From assembly GCF_905373215.1 (NCBI RefSeq), contig NZ_CAJPRT010000004.1:62001-126000 (forward strand): 64,000 nt of DNA. Direction: 5' to 3'. Under the pieces are notes generated by a model. The model had not been told where the DNA came from. It saw nothing but the letters and a program-made list of their open reading frames with translations, and did not search any database. Numbering within the stretch: the first letter of the stretch is position 1; each line of letters opens with the position of its first letter. Of this stretch, positions 37,121 through 46,832 are shown piece after piece. The DNA is from an uncultured Campylobacter sp. (lineage in GTDB: Bacteria > Campylobacterota > Campylobacteria > Campylobacterales > Campylobacteraceae). Made by a program: the position numbers and the translations under genes.

Positions 37121-38053
37121 TTAGCGTTCGCGGGCGATTAGAATTCCGCTTAAAATCACCACCGCAATGCCTGCTAGCACGATCGGACCGGGCAGATGAT
37201 CGCCTAGCATAATTCCTAGCGCCATGCTAAATAGGATGTCGCTGTAGCTGATCGCAGCGACAATGCCCGCTTTGCGCGAAGCGGCGTAGGCGCGCGTCAT
37301 GTAAATTTGAAAGTAGATACCGCTGACGCCCAGAAGCGCCACGAGCACCCAGCCAAAAAGGCTTGGCGGGTTAAAGTAAGCAAGCCTCGCCAAATCAGCC
37401 CCGCTGAAAAGCCCTAAAATTTTAACCTCGCTATCACCGAGCACCCAGCCCGCAGCCATCATCATCGCGCTTAGAAAGGTAGCGGAGGAGACGAAAACCA
37501 GCACGATGAGGTTGGTGGCGTAGTGTTTGCGGAGCTCGCGCACGCTCGTGTATGCAAGCCCTGCGCACATGCCGCCGAAGATTCCCACCGCGTCGGTTAC
37601 GCTGATGCCGATGTGCGGGCGCACGACGAGTAAAATTCCGCCAAAACCGAGCAGTATCGCAAACCAGCCCTTAGAGCTTAGCTTTTCGCCTAAGAAAAAC
37701 GCCGAAAATAGCGCGGTGAAAATGGGCGCCGTTTTTTGGAATGTAAAAGCGGTGCCAAGATCGATGTGAGCGATGTTGTAAAAGGTCGCTAAGATGCCGC
37801 AGCTACCGATAAAACCGCGAAATGCGAGTAGCCACGGCTTACCGCCGGGGCCCAGGTTTTTTACCCGTCGTAGCGAAAACAGCACGATCGCTATCCCTAC
37901 TACGTTGCGGAAAAATACGATCTCGGCGCTACTCATCCGCTCCGCCATCACCTTGGCTAGCGCGCCGTTTAGCGCGAAATAAAAGCTCGCTACGAGCATA
38001 TAATAAACGCCAAGATGTTTCAGCCAAAACGCGGAGTAGAATTTTTGTTTCAT
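37121..38053 (-). CDS. EamA/RhaT-family (DMT) transporter, copy 2
   Basis: A 310-aa ten-helix drug/metabolite transporter with two EamA repeats. Typical segments are SSAEIVFFRNVVGI, ALRGFIGSCGILATFYNIAHIDLGTAFTFQKTAPIFTALFSAFFLGE (here with a slightly altered first residue) and a C-terminal SYSDILFSMALGIMLGD. It follows its paralogue by 6 bp, so they form an operon. The substrate is unknown. Confidence 0.88.
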   Translation of the reverse strand: MKQKFYSAFWLKHLGVYYMLVASFYFALNGALAKVMAERMSSAEIVFFRNVVGIAIVLFSLRRVKNLGPGGKPWLLAFRGFIGSCGILATFYNIAHIDLGTAFTFQKTAPIFTALFSAFFLGEKLSSKGWFAILLGFGGILLVVRPHIGISVTDAVGIFGGMCAGLAYTSVRELRKHYATNLIVLVFVSSATFLSAMMMAAGWVLGDSEVKILGLFSGADLARLAYFNPPSLFGWVLVALLGVSGIYFQIYMTRAYAASRKAGIVAAISYSDILFSMALGIMLGDHLPGPIVLAGIAVVILSGILIARER

Positions 38054-38059
38054 CGCGCG

Positions 38060-38965
38060 CTACTTTCGGTTCGCTACAAGTGTGCCCGCGACGATGATGA
38101 GTGCCATGCCCGAAAGTGCCATGAAACCGGGCAGGGCGTCGCCTAGCAACAGCCCAAATAGCGTCGAAAAGATGATGTCTGCGTAGCTAATCGTAGCTAC
38201 TATGCCAGCTTTACGCGTCGCGGCGTAGGCCTTGGTAACGTAGGTTTGATAAAATAGCCCCAGCAGCCCCAAAAGCACGGCAAAGAGCCAGCCCTGCGCG
38301 TTTGGAATTTTAAATTTGCAAAGCATAAAGCTAAGCGCCGGCGCATCTATAAATTCCGCCGCGATCATAAGCGCTGCGGGCATCAGCGTGCCGGCAAGAA
38401 GCGCCGAGAGGATGATCGTATCGGAGCTATAATATTTGCGCAGCCCGCGCACTGAGGTAAGCGCCATCGCTGCGAATAATCCGCTTAAAATTCCAAAAAT
38501 ATCGCTCGGCTGTAAGCCAAACTGCGGCTGAATTACCAAAACAATCCCTGCAAATCCGAGACAGACCGAGAACCAGCCCATCGCGCCGAATTTTTCGCCG
38601 AGGGTAAAATACGCGATGATCGCCGTCCAAATGGGCGCCGTTTTTTGAAAGGTAAATGCCTCGCCGAGGCTGATGTTAGCGATGTTGTAAAAAAACACCA
38701 TTAGCCCCAAAATCCCGATAATGCCGCGAAACGCAAGCGTAAAAGGATGACCGCCTTTGTTTGCAAAGCGCGCCGTACGGGGACGCGCCTTGATTTTATA
38801 AAGCAGGATCAAAAGCCCTGGTAGATTGCGAAAGAGCACGACCTCAAGCGATGAAATTTGCGCGCCCAAAAGCTTGGCGAAAACGCCTGTAAGAGAGTTA
38901 TAAAAGCACGCCATCAGCATATAATATACGCTTAGATGGTGCAGCAAGAAGTTGTTGTATTTCAT
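38060..38965 (-). CDS. EamA/RhaT-family (DMT) transporter, copy 1
   Basis: A 301-aa ten-helix transporter, a clear tandem paralogue of the next gene: NISLGEAFTFQKTAPIWTAII matches IDLGTAFTFQKTAPIFTALF there. It is first in the pair and has an extended -10 upstream. Substrate unknown; related proteins export amino acids or nucleotides, or confer drug tolerance. Confidence 0.88.
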   Translation of the reverse strand: MKYNNFLLHHLSVYYMLMACFYNSLTGVFAKLLGAQISSLEVVLFRNLPGLLILLYKIKARPRTARFANKGGHPFTLAFRGIIGILGLMVFFYNIANISLGEAFTFQKTAPIWTAIIAYFTLGEKFGAMGWFSVCLGFAGIVLVIQPQFGLQPSDIFGILSGLFAAMALTSVRGLRKYYSSDTIILSALLAGTLMPAALMIAAEFIDAPALSFMLCKFKIPNAQGWLFAVLLGLLGLFYQTYVTKAYAATRKAGIVATISYADIIFSTLFGLLLGDALPGFMALSGMALIIVAGTLVANRK

Positions 38966-38987
38966 CGCGACCCTTTAAATTTGCGGA

Positions 38988-38995
38988 ATTATACA
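38988..38995 (-). promoter_or_regulatory. Extended -10 promoter of the EamA gene pair
   Basis: Minus-strand TGTATAAT, 22 nt upstream of the first EamA start. Confidence 0.5.
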
Positions 38996-39601
38996 CGCAT
39001 AATGATTAAATTTTAATATCCCGTCGTTTTTAAGCTCACCCTCGCCGCTCCGTTGTTTCTAATCCTCGCTGCGTCATCACTTTTAATCTTGCCGCGCCGC
39101 CGCTTGCATGCGCAAAGCAGTAAAATTTACGCAGCTGCGGGCTTTTATGCTTTCGTGTAGTTGCGCCGGTTTTGCGCTTTGAAGCTTGCTTTGCGCCTTC
39201 CGCTTGCGGCGCTAGTTTGGCTCTTTGGCATTAGCTTTGCGATTTTGCGCGACCGCCCGTTTCGTGCGCCGTTATTGCATACGCGAAGTTCGCGCCGTCG
39301 CTAGTGCGCGCGGAGTAGCCGATTTTGCGCATACGCCGGTTTTTGCGTTTTGCGCGGCTACTTATGCTTCATCGCGGCGCCTATTTTTGGGCTTTTATTT
39401 TTAAATTTATAAAATTTCGCGCAGCCTCGGGTTCGAGTCACGGTTTGCGGCGACGGATCGCGCGCCTTTGCGCCTTTTATTCAAGCGGCGTTTTGCTAGT
39501 GCCGCGATAAAATTTCTAAATTTAGCGCCTAAATTTTATAAAATTTAGGCGCTTCCTTCCGCGAGCGAGCGCGTAGAATTTGGCTTTAATCTATTTTTGG
39601 T

Positions 39602-39607
39602 TATAAT
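39602..39607 (+). promoter_or_regulatory. -10 box of the der operon
   Basis: Consensus TATAAT, 25 nt upstream of the GTG start at 39633. This position supports that start over in-frame codons further upstream. Confidence 0.55.
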
Positions 39608-39632
39608 CGCGCCAAAAACTACAAGGACGAAC

Positions 39633-41018
39633 GTGAAAAGTTTGATCATCATCGGGCGCCCCAACGTCGGCAAGTCGAGCCTTTTTAACCGCCTAGCGGG
39701 CGCTCGCATCGCCATCACGAGCGACGTTGCGGGTACGACGCGCGATACCAATAGGGCCGAAGCCGAAATTTTCGATCGCCGCGTGCGCGTGATCGATTCT
39801 GGCGGTCTGGACGACACCTCCGAGCTGTTTGCGCGCGTGCAAGCCAAGACGCTAAGCGAGGCCAAGAGCGCGGATTTGATAATCTTTATGACGGACGGCA
39901 AGCTGCTTCCAAGCGATGATGAGCGGCGGATATTTTTTTCGCTGCAGAGGCTCGGTAAGCCCATCGCTTTGGCGGTCAATAAGATCGACGGCAAGCGCGA
40001 CGAGGAGCGCAGCTGGGAGTTTAACGAATTTGGCGTTAAATTTTTCCCGATCTCCGTCTCGCACAACAGCGGCATCGACGAGCTGAAAGAGTGGATCTAC
40101 GGCTTTTTGGACCCTGCGCCCGCGAGGCAGGATGAGGATGAAATTTTTGATGATTTTATAGAGGGCTTTAACGACGAGGGCGAGCCGAAAGAGGGGCGCG
40201 ACGAGGAATTTTATGCTAGTAAAACCATCGGCGTGGGTATCATTGGGCGGGTAAACGTCGGCAAATCTAGCCTTCTAAACGCGCTCGTGGGTTCGCAGCG
40301 CTCGGTCGTGAGCGATTATGCGGGCACGACGATCGATCCGGTGAACGAAAGCACGGAATTTGAGGGGCGCACGCTTGAGTTCATCGACACGGCGGGTATT
40401 CGCCGCCGCGGTAAGATCGAGGGCATCGAGCGTTTCGCATTAAATCGTACCGAAAAAATCTTGCAAAACTCCGACATCGCGCTTTTGGTACTTGATGCAA
40501 GCGAGCCGCTAAACGAGCTGGACGAGCGCATCGCGGGGCTTGCGGCTAAATTTGAACTCGGGCTCATCATAATTTTAAACAAATGGGATCTTTGCGAGCG
40601 CGATTACGACGAGTTTTGCCGCGATTTGAGAGATAGGTTTAAATTTCTTTCCTACGCGCCGATCATCAGCGTCAGCGCGACGGATAGGAAGCGGATACAT
40701 AAAATTTACCCGCTCATTTTGGATGTTTATTCAAATTTCACGCGCAAGCTCGGCACTGCAAGGATCAATGAAGCCATAGAAGCCGCGATAAAGGCGCATC
40801 CGATACCTCGCGAGCGGGGCAAATCGGTTAAAATTTACTACGCCGCGCAGATCGGCTTTGCACCGCCGAAGATCGCTCTTGTAATGAACCGCCCCGGTGC
40901 GCTACATTTCAGTTACAAGCGCTATTTGATGAACAGACTGCGCGCGAGCTTCGCTCTTTCGGGGAGTCCGCTAGTGCTGCTGCCGCGCAAAAAAGGAGAG
41001 GGCGATGAAGAGCGGTAA
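39633..41018 (+). CDS. der: Ribosome-assembly GTPase Der (EngA)
   Basis: A 461-aa protein with two GTPase domains in tandem and a C-terminal KH-like domain. The first P-loop is GRPNVGKSS near the N-terminus, with DVAGTTRD and a NKID motif; the second is GRVNVGKSS near residue 206, with DYAGTTID, DTAGIRRRGK and NKWD. The start is GTG at 39633 with AAGGA upstream, rather than an in-frame codon 36 bases earlier that would precede the promoter. It overlaps the shikimate kinase gene by 14 bp. Confidence 0.97.
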   Translation: MKSLIIIGRPNVGKSSLFNRLAGARIAITSDVAGTTRDTNRAEAEIFDRRVRVIDSGGLDDTSELFARVQAKTLSEAKSADLIIFMTDGKLLPSDDERRIFFSLQRLGKPIALAVNKIDGKRDEERSWEFNEFGVKFFPISVSHNSGIDELKEWIYGFLDPAPARQDEDEIFDDFIEGFNDEGEPKEGRDEEFYASKTIGVGIIGRVNVGKSSLLNALVGSQRSVVSDYAGTTIDPVNESTEFEGRTLEFIDTAGIRRRGKIEGIERFALNRTEKILQNSDIALLVLDASEPLNELDERIAGLAAKFELGLIIILNKWDLCERDYDEFCRDLRDRFKFLSYAPIISVSATDRKRIHKIYPLILDVYSNFTRKLGTARINEAIEAAIKAHPIPRERGKSVKIYYAAQIGFAPPKIALVMNRPGALHFSYKRYLMNRLRASFALSGSPLVLLPRKKGEGDEER

Positions 41019-41976
41019 CATCGTACTCATCGGCTTTATGGGGGTCGGCAAGGGCACGGTAGCACGGGCTCTGGCTGCGCAAAGCGGGATGTTTGCGCTT
41101 GATTGCGACGATATGATCGAAAGCTACGCCAATAAAAAGATCGGGCAAATTTTTAAAGAGCAGGGCGAGCAGAGCTTTAGAAAGATGGAAGAGGGCCTTG
41201 CAAAATTTTTAGAAAAGTCCGTCCGCTGTGCCGTGATCTCCACCGGCGGCGGCTTTTACGCCGTAAAAAATTTAAACAAAATCGGCACCGTCGTGTATCT
41301 GAAATCAAGCTTTGAGGGGATCATTAATCGCTTAAAAAATAGCGAAAACGCGGAGAAAAAATTTGCCAAACGCCCGCTGTTAGCCGATCTGCAAAAGGCC
41401 GCGGCGCTTCACGCCGAAAGAGACGGGGCGTATGAAAAAAAGGCCGACATCGTAATCGACGTCGAAAATAAAAGCGTAAAAAAGATCGTAAAAGAAATTT
41501 GCTCCGCCTGCGACGGGCTAAGCTTGAAAGGAAAAAAGATGTCTAAGCAAAAGTGCCCGGGCGGCGGCAAAAATTCCGAGCCGCACGGTAAAGAGGGCAA
41601 AGGCGATAAGCTTAAAAAGAAAGAGGCGCTAAAGCAAAAGCTGCGTGAGCTGCTGGAGGGCTTAGAGCGCGAGCAAATTCCAAAGCGCGTAATCGCGTGG
41701 CACTTCGATCTTTACGAGCCTTACGCACTACAGCTGGCGGGATCGAGCAGCTACGATGCGGATGATGACGACTGGGCGTGCGAGGACGAGGATGAGTTTT
41801 ATCCGCAAAGCTCGCGCTTGCAGCTTGATTTTTTAAGCGAGCTTTCGTGGCGGCAGGTTTTAAAAATGCTCGTGCAGGCTTTACGCGATCTGCGAGAGCA
41901 GATGCCAGATGCAAAAATTTTTAAGTGCAAGCACGTTGCCGCTGGCTTCGTAGACGGCGATTTGATTTTGATTTAA
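41005..41976 (+). CDS. aroK: Shikimate kinase with an unusual C-terminal extension
   Basis: A 323-aa protein. Residues 1-175 are a shikimate kinase: P-loop GFMGVGKGT (10-18), Asp-rich LDCDDMIE and the ISTGGGF motif. The P-loop has G where S/T usually precedes T. The family is normally about 170 aa. The remaining roughly 145 residues are Lys/Glu-rich with an acidic stretch (YDADDDDWACEDEDEFY) and match no domain I know. An in-frame ATG at 41539 has its own GAAAGGA ribosome site, so the extension may be a separate gene fused by loss of a stop, or translated on its own as well. Confidence 0.85.
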   Translation: MKSGNIVLIGFMGVGKGTVARALAAQSGMFALDCDDMIESYANKKIGQIFKEQGEQSFRKMEEGLAKFLEKSVRCAVISTGGGFYAVKNLNKIGTVVYLKSSFEGIINRLKNSENAEKKFAKRPLLADLQKAAALHAERDGAYEKKADIVIDVENKSVKKIVKEICSACDGLSLKGKKMSKQKCPGGGKNSEPHGKEGKGDKLKKKEALKQKLRELLEGLEREQIPKRVIAWHFDLYEPYALQLAGSSSYDADDDDWACEDEDEFYPQSSRLQLDFLSELSWRQVLKMLVQALRDLREQMPDAKIFKCKHVAAGFVDGDLILI

Positions 41977-41986
41977 AGGAGCAACG

Positions 41987-42955
41987 ATGAGAATTTTAAC
42001 GGGTCTTCAGCCCAGCGGCAAGCTGCATTTGGGCAACTACTTCGCGAGCATCAAGCAGATGGTAGACGCGCAAAACGCGGGCGAGCAGATGTTTATGTTT
42101 ATCGCAAACTACCATGCGCTCACGTCCGTAAGCGACGGCGCAAAGCTAAAAAACTCCACCTACGAGGCCGCCGCAGCGTTTTTGTCTCTCGGGATCGATC
42201 CGAAAAAGACGGTGTTTTGGGTGCAAAGCGACGTAAAAGAGGTGTTGGAGCTTTACTGGATTTTAAGCGGATATGCGCCGATGGGGCTACTCGAGCGAGC
42301 GCACGCATACAAAGACAAGATCGCCAAGGGCTTTGAGAGCAAGCACGATCTGTTCAGCTACCCCGTACTGATGGCGGCGGACATCCTGCTATACAGCGCG
42401 GAGGTCGTGCCCGTGGGCAAGGATCAGATCCAGCACGTCGAGATCGCCCGCGACATCGCGCTTAAATTTAACAACGCCCACGGCGAAATTTTAACTATTC
42501 CGCAAGCGCGCGTAAACGATGAAGTGGCGATCGTGCCGGGCACAGACGGCGCCAAGATGAGCAAAAGCTACGGCAATACGATCGATATTTTTGCAGATGC
42601 CGCGACGCTAAAGAAGCAAATTTCAAGTATCGTAACGACCTCTGAGCCCCTAGAGGCGCCTAAGCAGTGGCGCGGATGCAATGTCTATAATATCGCGAAA
42701 CTATTTTTAAACGAAGCGGAGCAAGCGGCGCTGCGGGCTCGCTACGAGCGGGGCGGCGAGGGGCACGGGCACTTCAAGGCGTATCTAAACGAGCTAGTGC
42801 TCGGCTACTTCAAAGACGCGCGAGATAAATTCGAATACTATCAAAGCCACCGCGAAATTTTAGATGAGATGTTAAGGCAGGGTGCGCAAAGAGCGGCTGC
42901 GACGGCTGCTTCATTGATGCAAAAGGTTCGCGCCGCCGTGGGGATTTATCGCTAA
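41987..42955 (+). CDS. trpS: Tryptophanyl-tRNA synthetase
   Basis: A 322-aa class I synthetase. The HIGH-type motif is PSGKLHLGN near residue 10 and the KMSKS motif is present exactly (GAKMSKSYG). Length and residues such as QSDVKEVLEL fit bacterial TrpRS. AAGGAG precedes the ATG, and the gene lies ten bases after the extended shikimate kinase. Confidence 0.97.
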   Translation: MRILTGLQPSGKLHLGNYFASIKQMVDAQNAGEQMFMFIANYHALTSVSDGAKLKNSTYEAAAAFLSLGIDPKKTVFWVQSDVKEVLELYWILSGYAPMGLLERAHAYKDKIAKGFESKHDLFSYPVLMAADILLYSAEVVPVGKDQIQHVEIARDIALKFNNAHGEILTIPQARVNDEVAIVPGTDGAKMSKSYGNTIDIFADAATLKKQISSIVTTSEPLEAPKQWRGCNVYNIAKLFLNEAEQAALRARYERGGEGHGHFKAYLNELVLGYFKDARDKFEYYQSHREILDEMLRQGAQRAAATAASLMQKVRAAVGIYR

Positions 42956-42965
42956 GGAGAGTGAG

Positions 42966-43463
42966 ATGACGGATTATGCTAGAGAAATTTTATCTGACGG
43001 CAAGCTGCTTCGGCAGAAGCTGGAAATTTTCTTGCAAACTCCTAGTAAGGTTGAAATTTACGCACGCGCCTGCGAGAAATTTTTTGCCGCGGGTAAGCAG
43101 CGCGAGTTAAATTATGTAAGTACATGGAGCTGGTGGGGATTTTTCGGCACGCTGTTCTTTTTTCTGTACCGCAAGGAGTACAAAATTGCCGCAGCCCTAT
43201 TTGCCTTTGTGGTAATTTCTTGCTTTATTCCGTTTTTGGATGAATATGATAGAAGTATAGGAATGGCGGTTAGTGTCAGTAGTGGAACTATGGCGAAATA
43301 TTTCGTTTGCTATAGATTTGTCGCGCTACTGGATAAAGGGGACGACGAAGCTCTAAGGCGGGGCGGCGGCGTGAATAGATGGGCGATATGGCTCGCGGTA
43401 ATATTTTACGCTTTGGTCGCAATCGTGTTTGCGCTGATAATTTCAAACGGCGGCAAGGCTTAG
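42966..43463 (+). CDS. DUF2628-like membrane protein
   Basis: A 165-aa protein with about three hydrophobic segments. The WSWWGFFGTLFFFLYRKEYKIAA stretch is characteristic of DUF2628 proteins, which are small and of unknown function. It has an AAGGAG-like site and lies 10 bp after trpS, so it is probably co-transcribed. Nothing more can be said. Confidence 0.7.
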   Translation: MTDYAREILSDGKLLRQKLEIFLQTPSKVEIYARACEKFFAAGKQRELNYVSTWSWWGFFGTLFFFLYRKEYKIAAALFAFVVISCFIPFLDEYDRSIGMAVSVSSGTMAKYFVCYRFVALLDKGDDEALRRGGGVNRWAIWLAVIFYALVAIVFALIISNGGKA

Positions 43464-43517
43464 TCGTTTTAAACGGCTTCCACGCTCAAAAGCACTAAAT
43501 TTTAAAAAGGAGTAAGA

Positions 43518-43784
43518 ATGAAAGCGATCGTAACGGTGATCGGTAAGGACAAGGTCGGCATTGTGGCGGGCGTTTCGGCTAAGCTCGCGCAGCTTGGGCT
43601 AAACATAGACGACATCAGCCAGACGGTTTTGGACGAGTTTTTCACGATGATGGCGGTGGTTTCCAGCGAGGAAAAGCAGGACTTCACGGCCCTACGCGAG
43701 GAACTAAACGAGCTAGGCGAAAAGTTAAAAGTTAAAATCAACATCCAAAGCTCGGCGATATTTGACGCCATGCACAACATCTAA
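43518..43784 (+). CDS. ACT domain protein
   Basis: An 88-aa protein that is a single ACT domain: KAIVTVIGKDKVGIVAGVSAKLAQLGLNI is the usual regulatory ligand-binding start. ACT proteins bind amino acids. It lies 9 bp before a PFL-family gene, an arrangement seen in many bacteria, and the two products probably function together. The ligand is not known. Confidence 0.92.
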   Translation: MKAIVTVIGKDKVGIVAGVSAKLAQLGLNIDDISQTVLDEFFTMMAVVSSEEKQDFTALREELNELGEKLKVKINIQSSAIFDAMHNI

Positions 43785-43793
43785 GGCGCGCAA

Positions 43794-45131
43794 ATGGACA
43801 TCAAAAACGTAACCGAAACGATCGCGATGATCGAGGAGCAAAATTTCGACATCCGCACGATCACGATGGGCATCAGCCTGCTTGATTGCATCGATCCCGA
43901 TATGGGCAAAGCGGCGGAGAAAATTTATGCAAAAATCACCGAAAAGGCGCGCGATCTAGTAAAGGTCGGCAATGAAATTTCAGCAGAGCTTGGCATCCCG
44001 ATCGTAAACAAACGCGTCTGCGTAACGCCTATCGCCATCATCGGCGCGGCGACAAACGCTACTGATTACGTCCCGCTTGCTAGAGCGATGGACGAGGCGG
44101 CGCAAAAGGTCGGTATCGACTTTATCGGCGGCTTTTCGGCGCTAGTGCAAAAAGGCTACGCAAAGGGCGATAAAATTTTAATCGACTCCATCCCTGCCGC
44201 GCTCGCCGCGACGCAAAAGGTCTGCTCGTCGGTGAATATCGGCTCGACTAAGACGGGCATAAATATGAGCGCGGTCGCTGACATGGGGCGCGTGATCAAA
44301 GAAACGGCGCGACTTTCCGATCTAGGCGCCGCAAAGCTAGTCGTATTCGCTAACGCCGTCGAGGATAATCCCTTTATGGCGGGCGCATTTCACGGCGTGG
44401 GCGAGGCCGAGGTCGTCATAAACGTTGGCGTATCAGGCCCCGGCGTCGTTAAGCGCGCGCTTGAGAAGGTGCGCCAAGCGAGCTTTGACGTGGTTGCCGA
44501 GACCGTGAAAAAGACGGCGTTTAAGATCACGCGCATCGGACAGCTCGTAGGACAAATGGCGTCCGAGCGGCTGGGCGTGAAATTTGGCATCGTCGATCTC
44601 TCGCTGGCTCCGACTCCGGCGGTGGGCGATTCGGTCGCACGCGTGCTTGAGGAGATGGGACTAGAGCGCGTCGGTACGCACGGCACGACGGCTGCGCTTG
44701 CGCTGCTAAACGACGCGGTCAAAAAGGGCGGAGTGATGGCGTGCAACCAAGTAGGCGGGCTTAGCGGTGCGTTTATCCCCGTCTCGGAGGATGAGGGCAT
44801 GATCGCTGCGGTGCGTGCAGGCTCGTTAAATTTGGAAAAGCTCGAAGCGATGACCGCGATCTGCTCGGTGGGGCTCGATATGATCGCGATCCCGCAGGAT
44901 ACGCCCGAGCAGACGATCGCCGCGATCATAGCCGACGAGGCCGCGATCGGCGTGATAAATCAAAAAACGACCGCCGTGCGCATAATCCCAAAGGGCAAAG
45001 AGGGCGACACGCTGGAATTCGGCGGGCTTCTGGGCAGCGCGCCCGTGATGAGCGTAAATAAAAACTCATCCGCCGACTTCATCGCCCGCGGCGGCCAGAT
45101 CCCCGCGCCTATCCATAGTTTTAAAAACTAA
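43794..45131 (+). CDS. PFL family protein (UPF0210/DUF711)
   Basis: A 445-aa protein of the UPF0210/DUF711 family, related in fold to pyruvate formate-lyase but of unknown reaction. Recognisable segments are MISLLD-like [44 protein letters not shown] and the C-terminal GLLGSAPVM. It is nearly always paired with an ACT domain protein, as here. Confidence 0.93.
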   Translation: MDIKNVTETIAMIEEQNFDIRTITMGISLLDCIDPDMGKAAEKIYAKITEKARDLVKVGNEISAELGIPIVNKRVCVTPIAIIGAATNATDYVPLARAMDEAAQKVGIDFIGGFSALVQKGYAKGDKILIDSIPAALAATQKVCSSVNIGSTKTGINMSAVADMGRVIKETARLSDLGAAKLVVFANAVEDNPFMAGAFHGVGEAEVVINVGVSGPGVVKRALEKVRQASFDVVAETVKKTAFKITRIGQLVGQMASERLGVKFGIVDLSLAPTPAVGDSVARVLEEMGLERVGTHGTTAALALLNDAVKKGGVMACNQVGGLSGAFIPVSEDEGMIAAVRAGSLNLEKLEAMTAICSVGLDMIAIPQDTPEQTIAAIIADEAAIGVINQKTTAVRIIPKGKEGDTLEFGGLLGSAPVMSVNKNSSADFIARGGQIPAPIHSFKN

Positions 45132-45155
45132 ATTTAACCGGCCTAAGGAGGAAAA

Positions 45156-45569
45156 ATGAGAGCGTTTGCGTTATTTGCGGCGGTTTTGCTTTTTAGCGGC
45201 TGCTCCATAATCTCGGCATTTTATAGCAAGGAGAAAAAATTCGAGCTGGCGGGCTTGGGGCAAGACGGGGTCTATAGGACTTCGGACGGCAGCACAGACA
45301 CGCTAATAAAAGTAATGTCCGCCCGCACAAAAGAGGGCGAGCCGTATCGTATAATCCACACGCTGGAAATTCCTAAAAATTCTACCCAGACGGATTTTGA
45401 TAGCAACGATAAAGAGGTATTTAAAACAGACTGCTCAAAGAATTATTGCGAGCCCAAATACGACGAGGAGCCGAAAAGAATTGCCATTTCTTGGCCTGCG
45501 CCGAATGGAGGCGGCGTTTTTGACGGCGTCATATATCTAAAAAATTTACGGCTCGTAAAGGCGTATTAA
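45156..45569 (+). CDS. Small predicted lipoprotein
   Basis: A 137-aa protein with a lipoprotein signal: hydrophobic residues 1-14 and lipobox LFSGC, with C16 the lipidated cysteine. The mature part is hydrophilic, with a Cys pair (TDCSKNYCEPK). No family recognised. AAGGAGG gives a strong ribosome site. It may be co-transcribed with the ACT/PFL pair upstream. Confidence 0.75.
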   Translation: MRAFALFAAVLLFSGCSIISAFYSKEKKFELAGLGQDGVYRTSDGSTDTLIKVMSARTKEGEPYRIIHTLEIPKNSTQTDFDSNDKEVFKTDCSKNYCEPKYDEEPKRIAISWPAPNGGGVFDGVIYLKNLRLVKAY

Positions 45570-46126
45570 ATTTGTGGATTAAAAGCGCACAAAATTTATA
45601 AAATTTAGCGAGTAAAATTCTAAGTCGCCGCGATGGAATTTTTTGGGCTTTAAATTCTGTGCTACGGGCGTGGAATTTTGAGTTAGAATTTCGGCGCGGA
45701 ATTTCGCTTTTAAATTTTACGGCGTGAAATTTTACGGTGCGCTGTCTCTACGGCGCGATCCCCGCGGCGAGCTAAAATTTTAAAATTTCGTCGCAAGACG
45801 CGGCGTCAAAATTTCATTACCGCTCGCGGCGGACAAGCGGCGGGTCTTTTAAAATTTTAAATTCTAAAGCAAACTGCGTTGGAATTTTAAAATTTCAAAT
45901 CGGCTCGCTTGCCATCGCTACTCGCACTTTATCGCTTGTGCGGATCGTGCGAGGCCGTGTCGATACATCTCGCGTCGCTTTTAATTTAAAGCGTTCGTCG
46001 TATCGCAGCAAGCGGTAAAATTTAACGGCGAGGTTGCGCCGCGTACCGATTTAAAAGCGTGCGGGCAGGACGGGTAAATTGCAATAAGTATTTTCTACGC
46101 GCGATCGCGCGAATAAGGAGATAAAA
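45570..46126. other. About 560-bp intergenic spacer
   Basis: Dominated by GGAATTTT, AAATTTTACGGCG and similar words with GC-rich interruptions. It has a texture shared with other spacers here. A 14-bp palindrome occurs near its end (46098-46111). No gene seen. Confidence 0.4.
46098..46111. promoter_or_regulatory. 14-bp GC palindrome just upstream of an ATG
   Basis: CGCGCGATCGCGCG is a perfect palindrome 15 nt upstream of the membrane-protein ATG at 46127, next to its ribosome site. It could be an operator or a structural element, or chance in GC-rich sequence. Confidence 0.3.
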
Positions 46127-46705
46127 ATGCAAGGAAGTTTCAAAAGCTCCGGCGGCGATTTAGGCGGTTCGGGCGGCATGGGCGGCGGCTTCGGCGGTAT
46201 GCGAAATCCCTTCAATCAAGGCAAGCTCGCAGACGCAAAGCGCTTCGGCATCATATCTGAGGTGCTTATGCTGATTTCTGCGCTTACGGAGCACCTACCG
46301 GGCGGCGAGGGGCTTTTTAGCATCAGGGCGTGCCTGGGCCTGGGCTCGCTCATCCTTCTTTACCGCGCGGCGAAAGGCATCTCCGAGCTTGCGGGCAGTG
46401 ATACCGTCTCCAACGTCAAATTTATAATTATCACCGCGATTGCCTATACAGTTGCTTCGATATTGCAAAACCGCGCCCTTACGATTATCGGCGCGCTGGC
46501 GGTTTTGTTTTTCATAGCTAGGCTCTATTACGGGCTGTATAAAGACACGCAAAACGTGCTATTTCTGATCGCCGTGGGGGTTTCGTTCGCGGGCGGCATA
46601 CTGTCCGTCATCTCAGGCGACGGCTCGCGCATATCCCTGCTGATGGACTTTGCGGCGCCGGCGGCGTTTTTGTTTGCGTGGCTTCGGACGGAAAAAATCG
46701 CTTAA
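46127..46705 (+). CDS. Membrane protein with a glycine-rich N-terminus
   Basis: A 192-aa protein. The first 30 residues are Gly-rich (GGSGGMGGGFGGM), followed by about five hydrophobic helices. AAGGAG precedes the ATG. I do not recognise the family. Confidence 0.7.
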   Translation: MQGSFKSSGGDLGGSGGMGGGFGGMRNPFNQGKLADAKRFGIISEVLMLISALTEHLPGGEGLFSIRACLGLGSLILLYRAAKGISELAGSDTVSNVKFIIITAIAYTVASILQNRALTIIGALAVLFFIARLYYGLYKDTQNVLFLIAVGVSFAGGILSVISGDGSRISLLMDFAAPAAFLFAWLRTEKIA

Positions 46706-46832
46706 CGATTTGCGATCATTCGTCTAAGAAGCGAGCGGGATTCTATTTCGGCGGGGATTAAACACAGCGCGCAAAAAACGGGTGTGGCATCAAAATTTTA
46801 AAAGATGACGCGAAAATAGAGGCGGAGATAAA

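Larger units (their letters stand above)
38966..39632. other. About 670-bp spacer between divergent EamA and der genes
   Basis: GC-rich, low-complexity sequence with many short inverted words. Apart from promoter elements for the flanking genes (38988-38995 and 39602-39607), no feature was recognised. Confidence 0.4.

Noticed and set aside
39597..39632. Longer N-terminus of Der
   Set aside because: A TATAAT box lies within this stretch and the GTG at 39633 has its own ribosome site.
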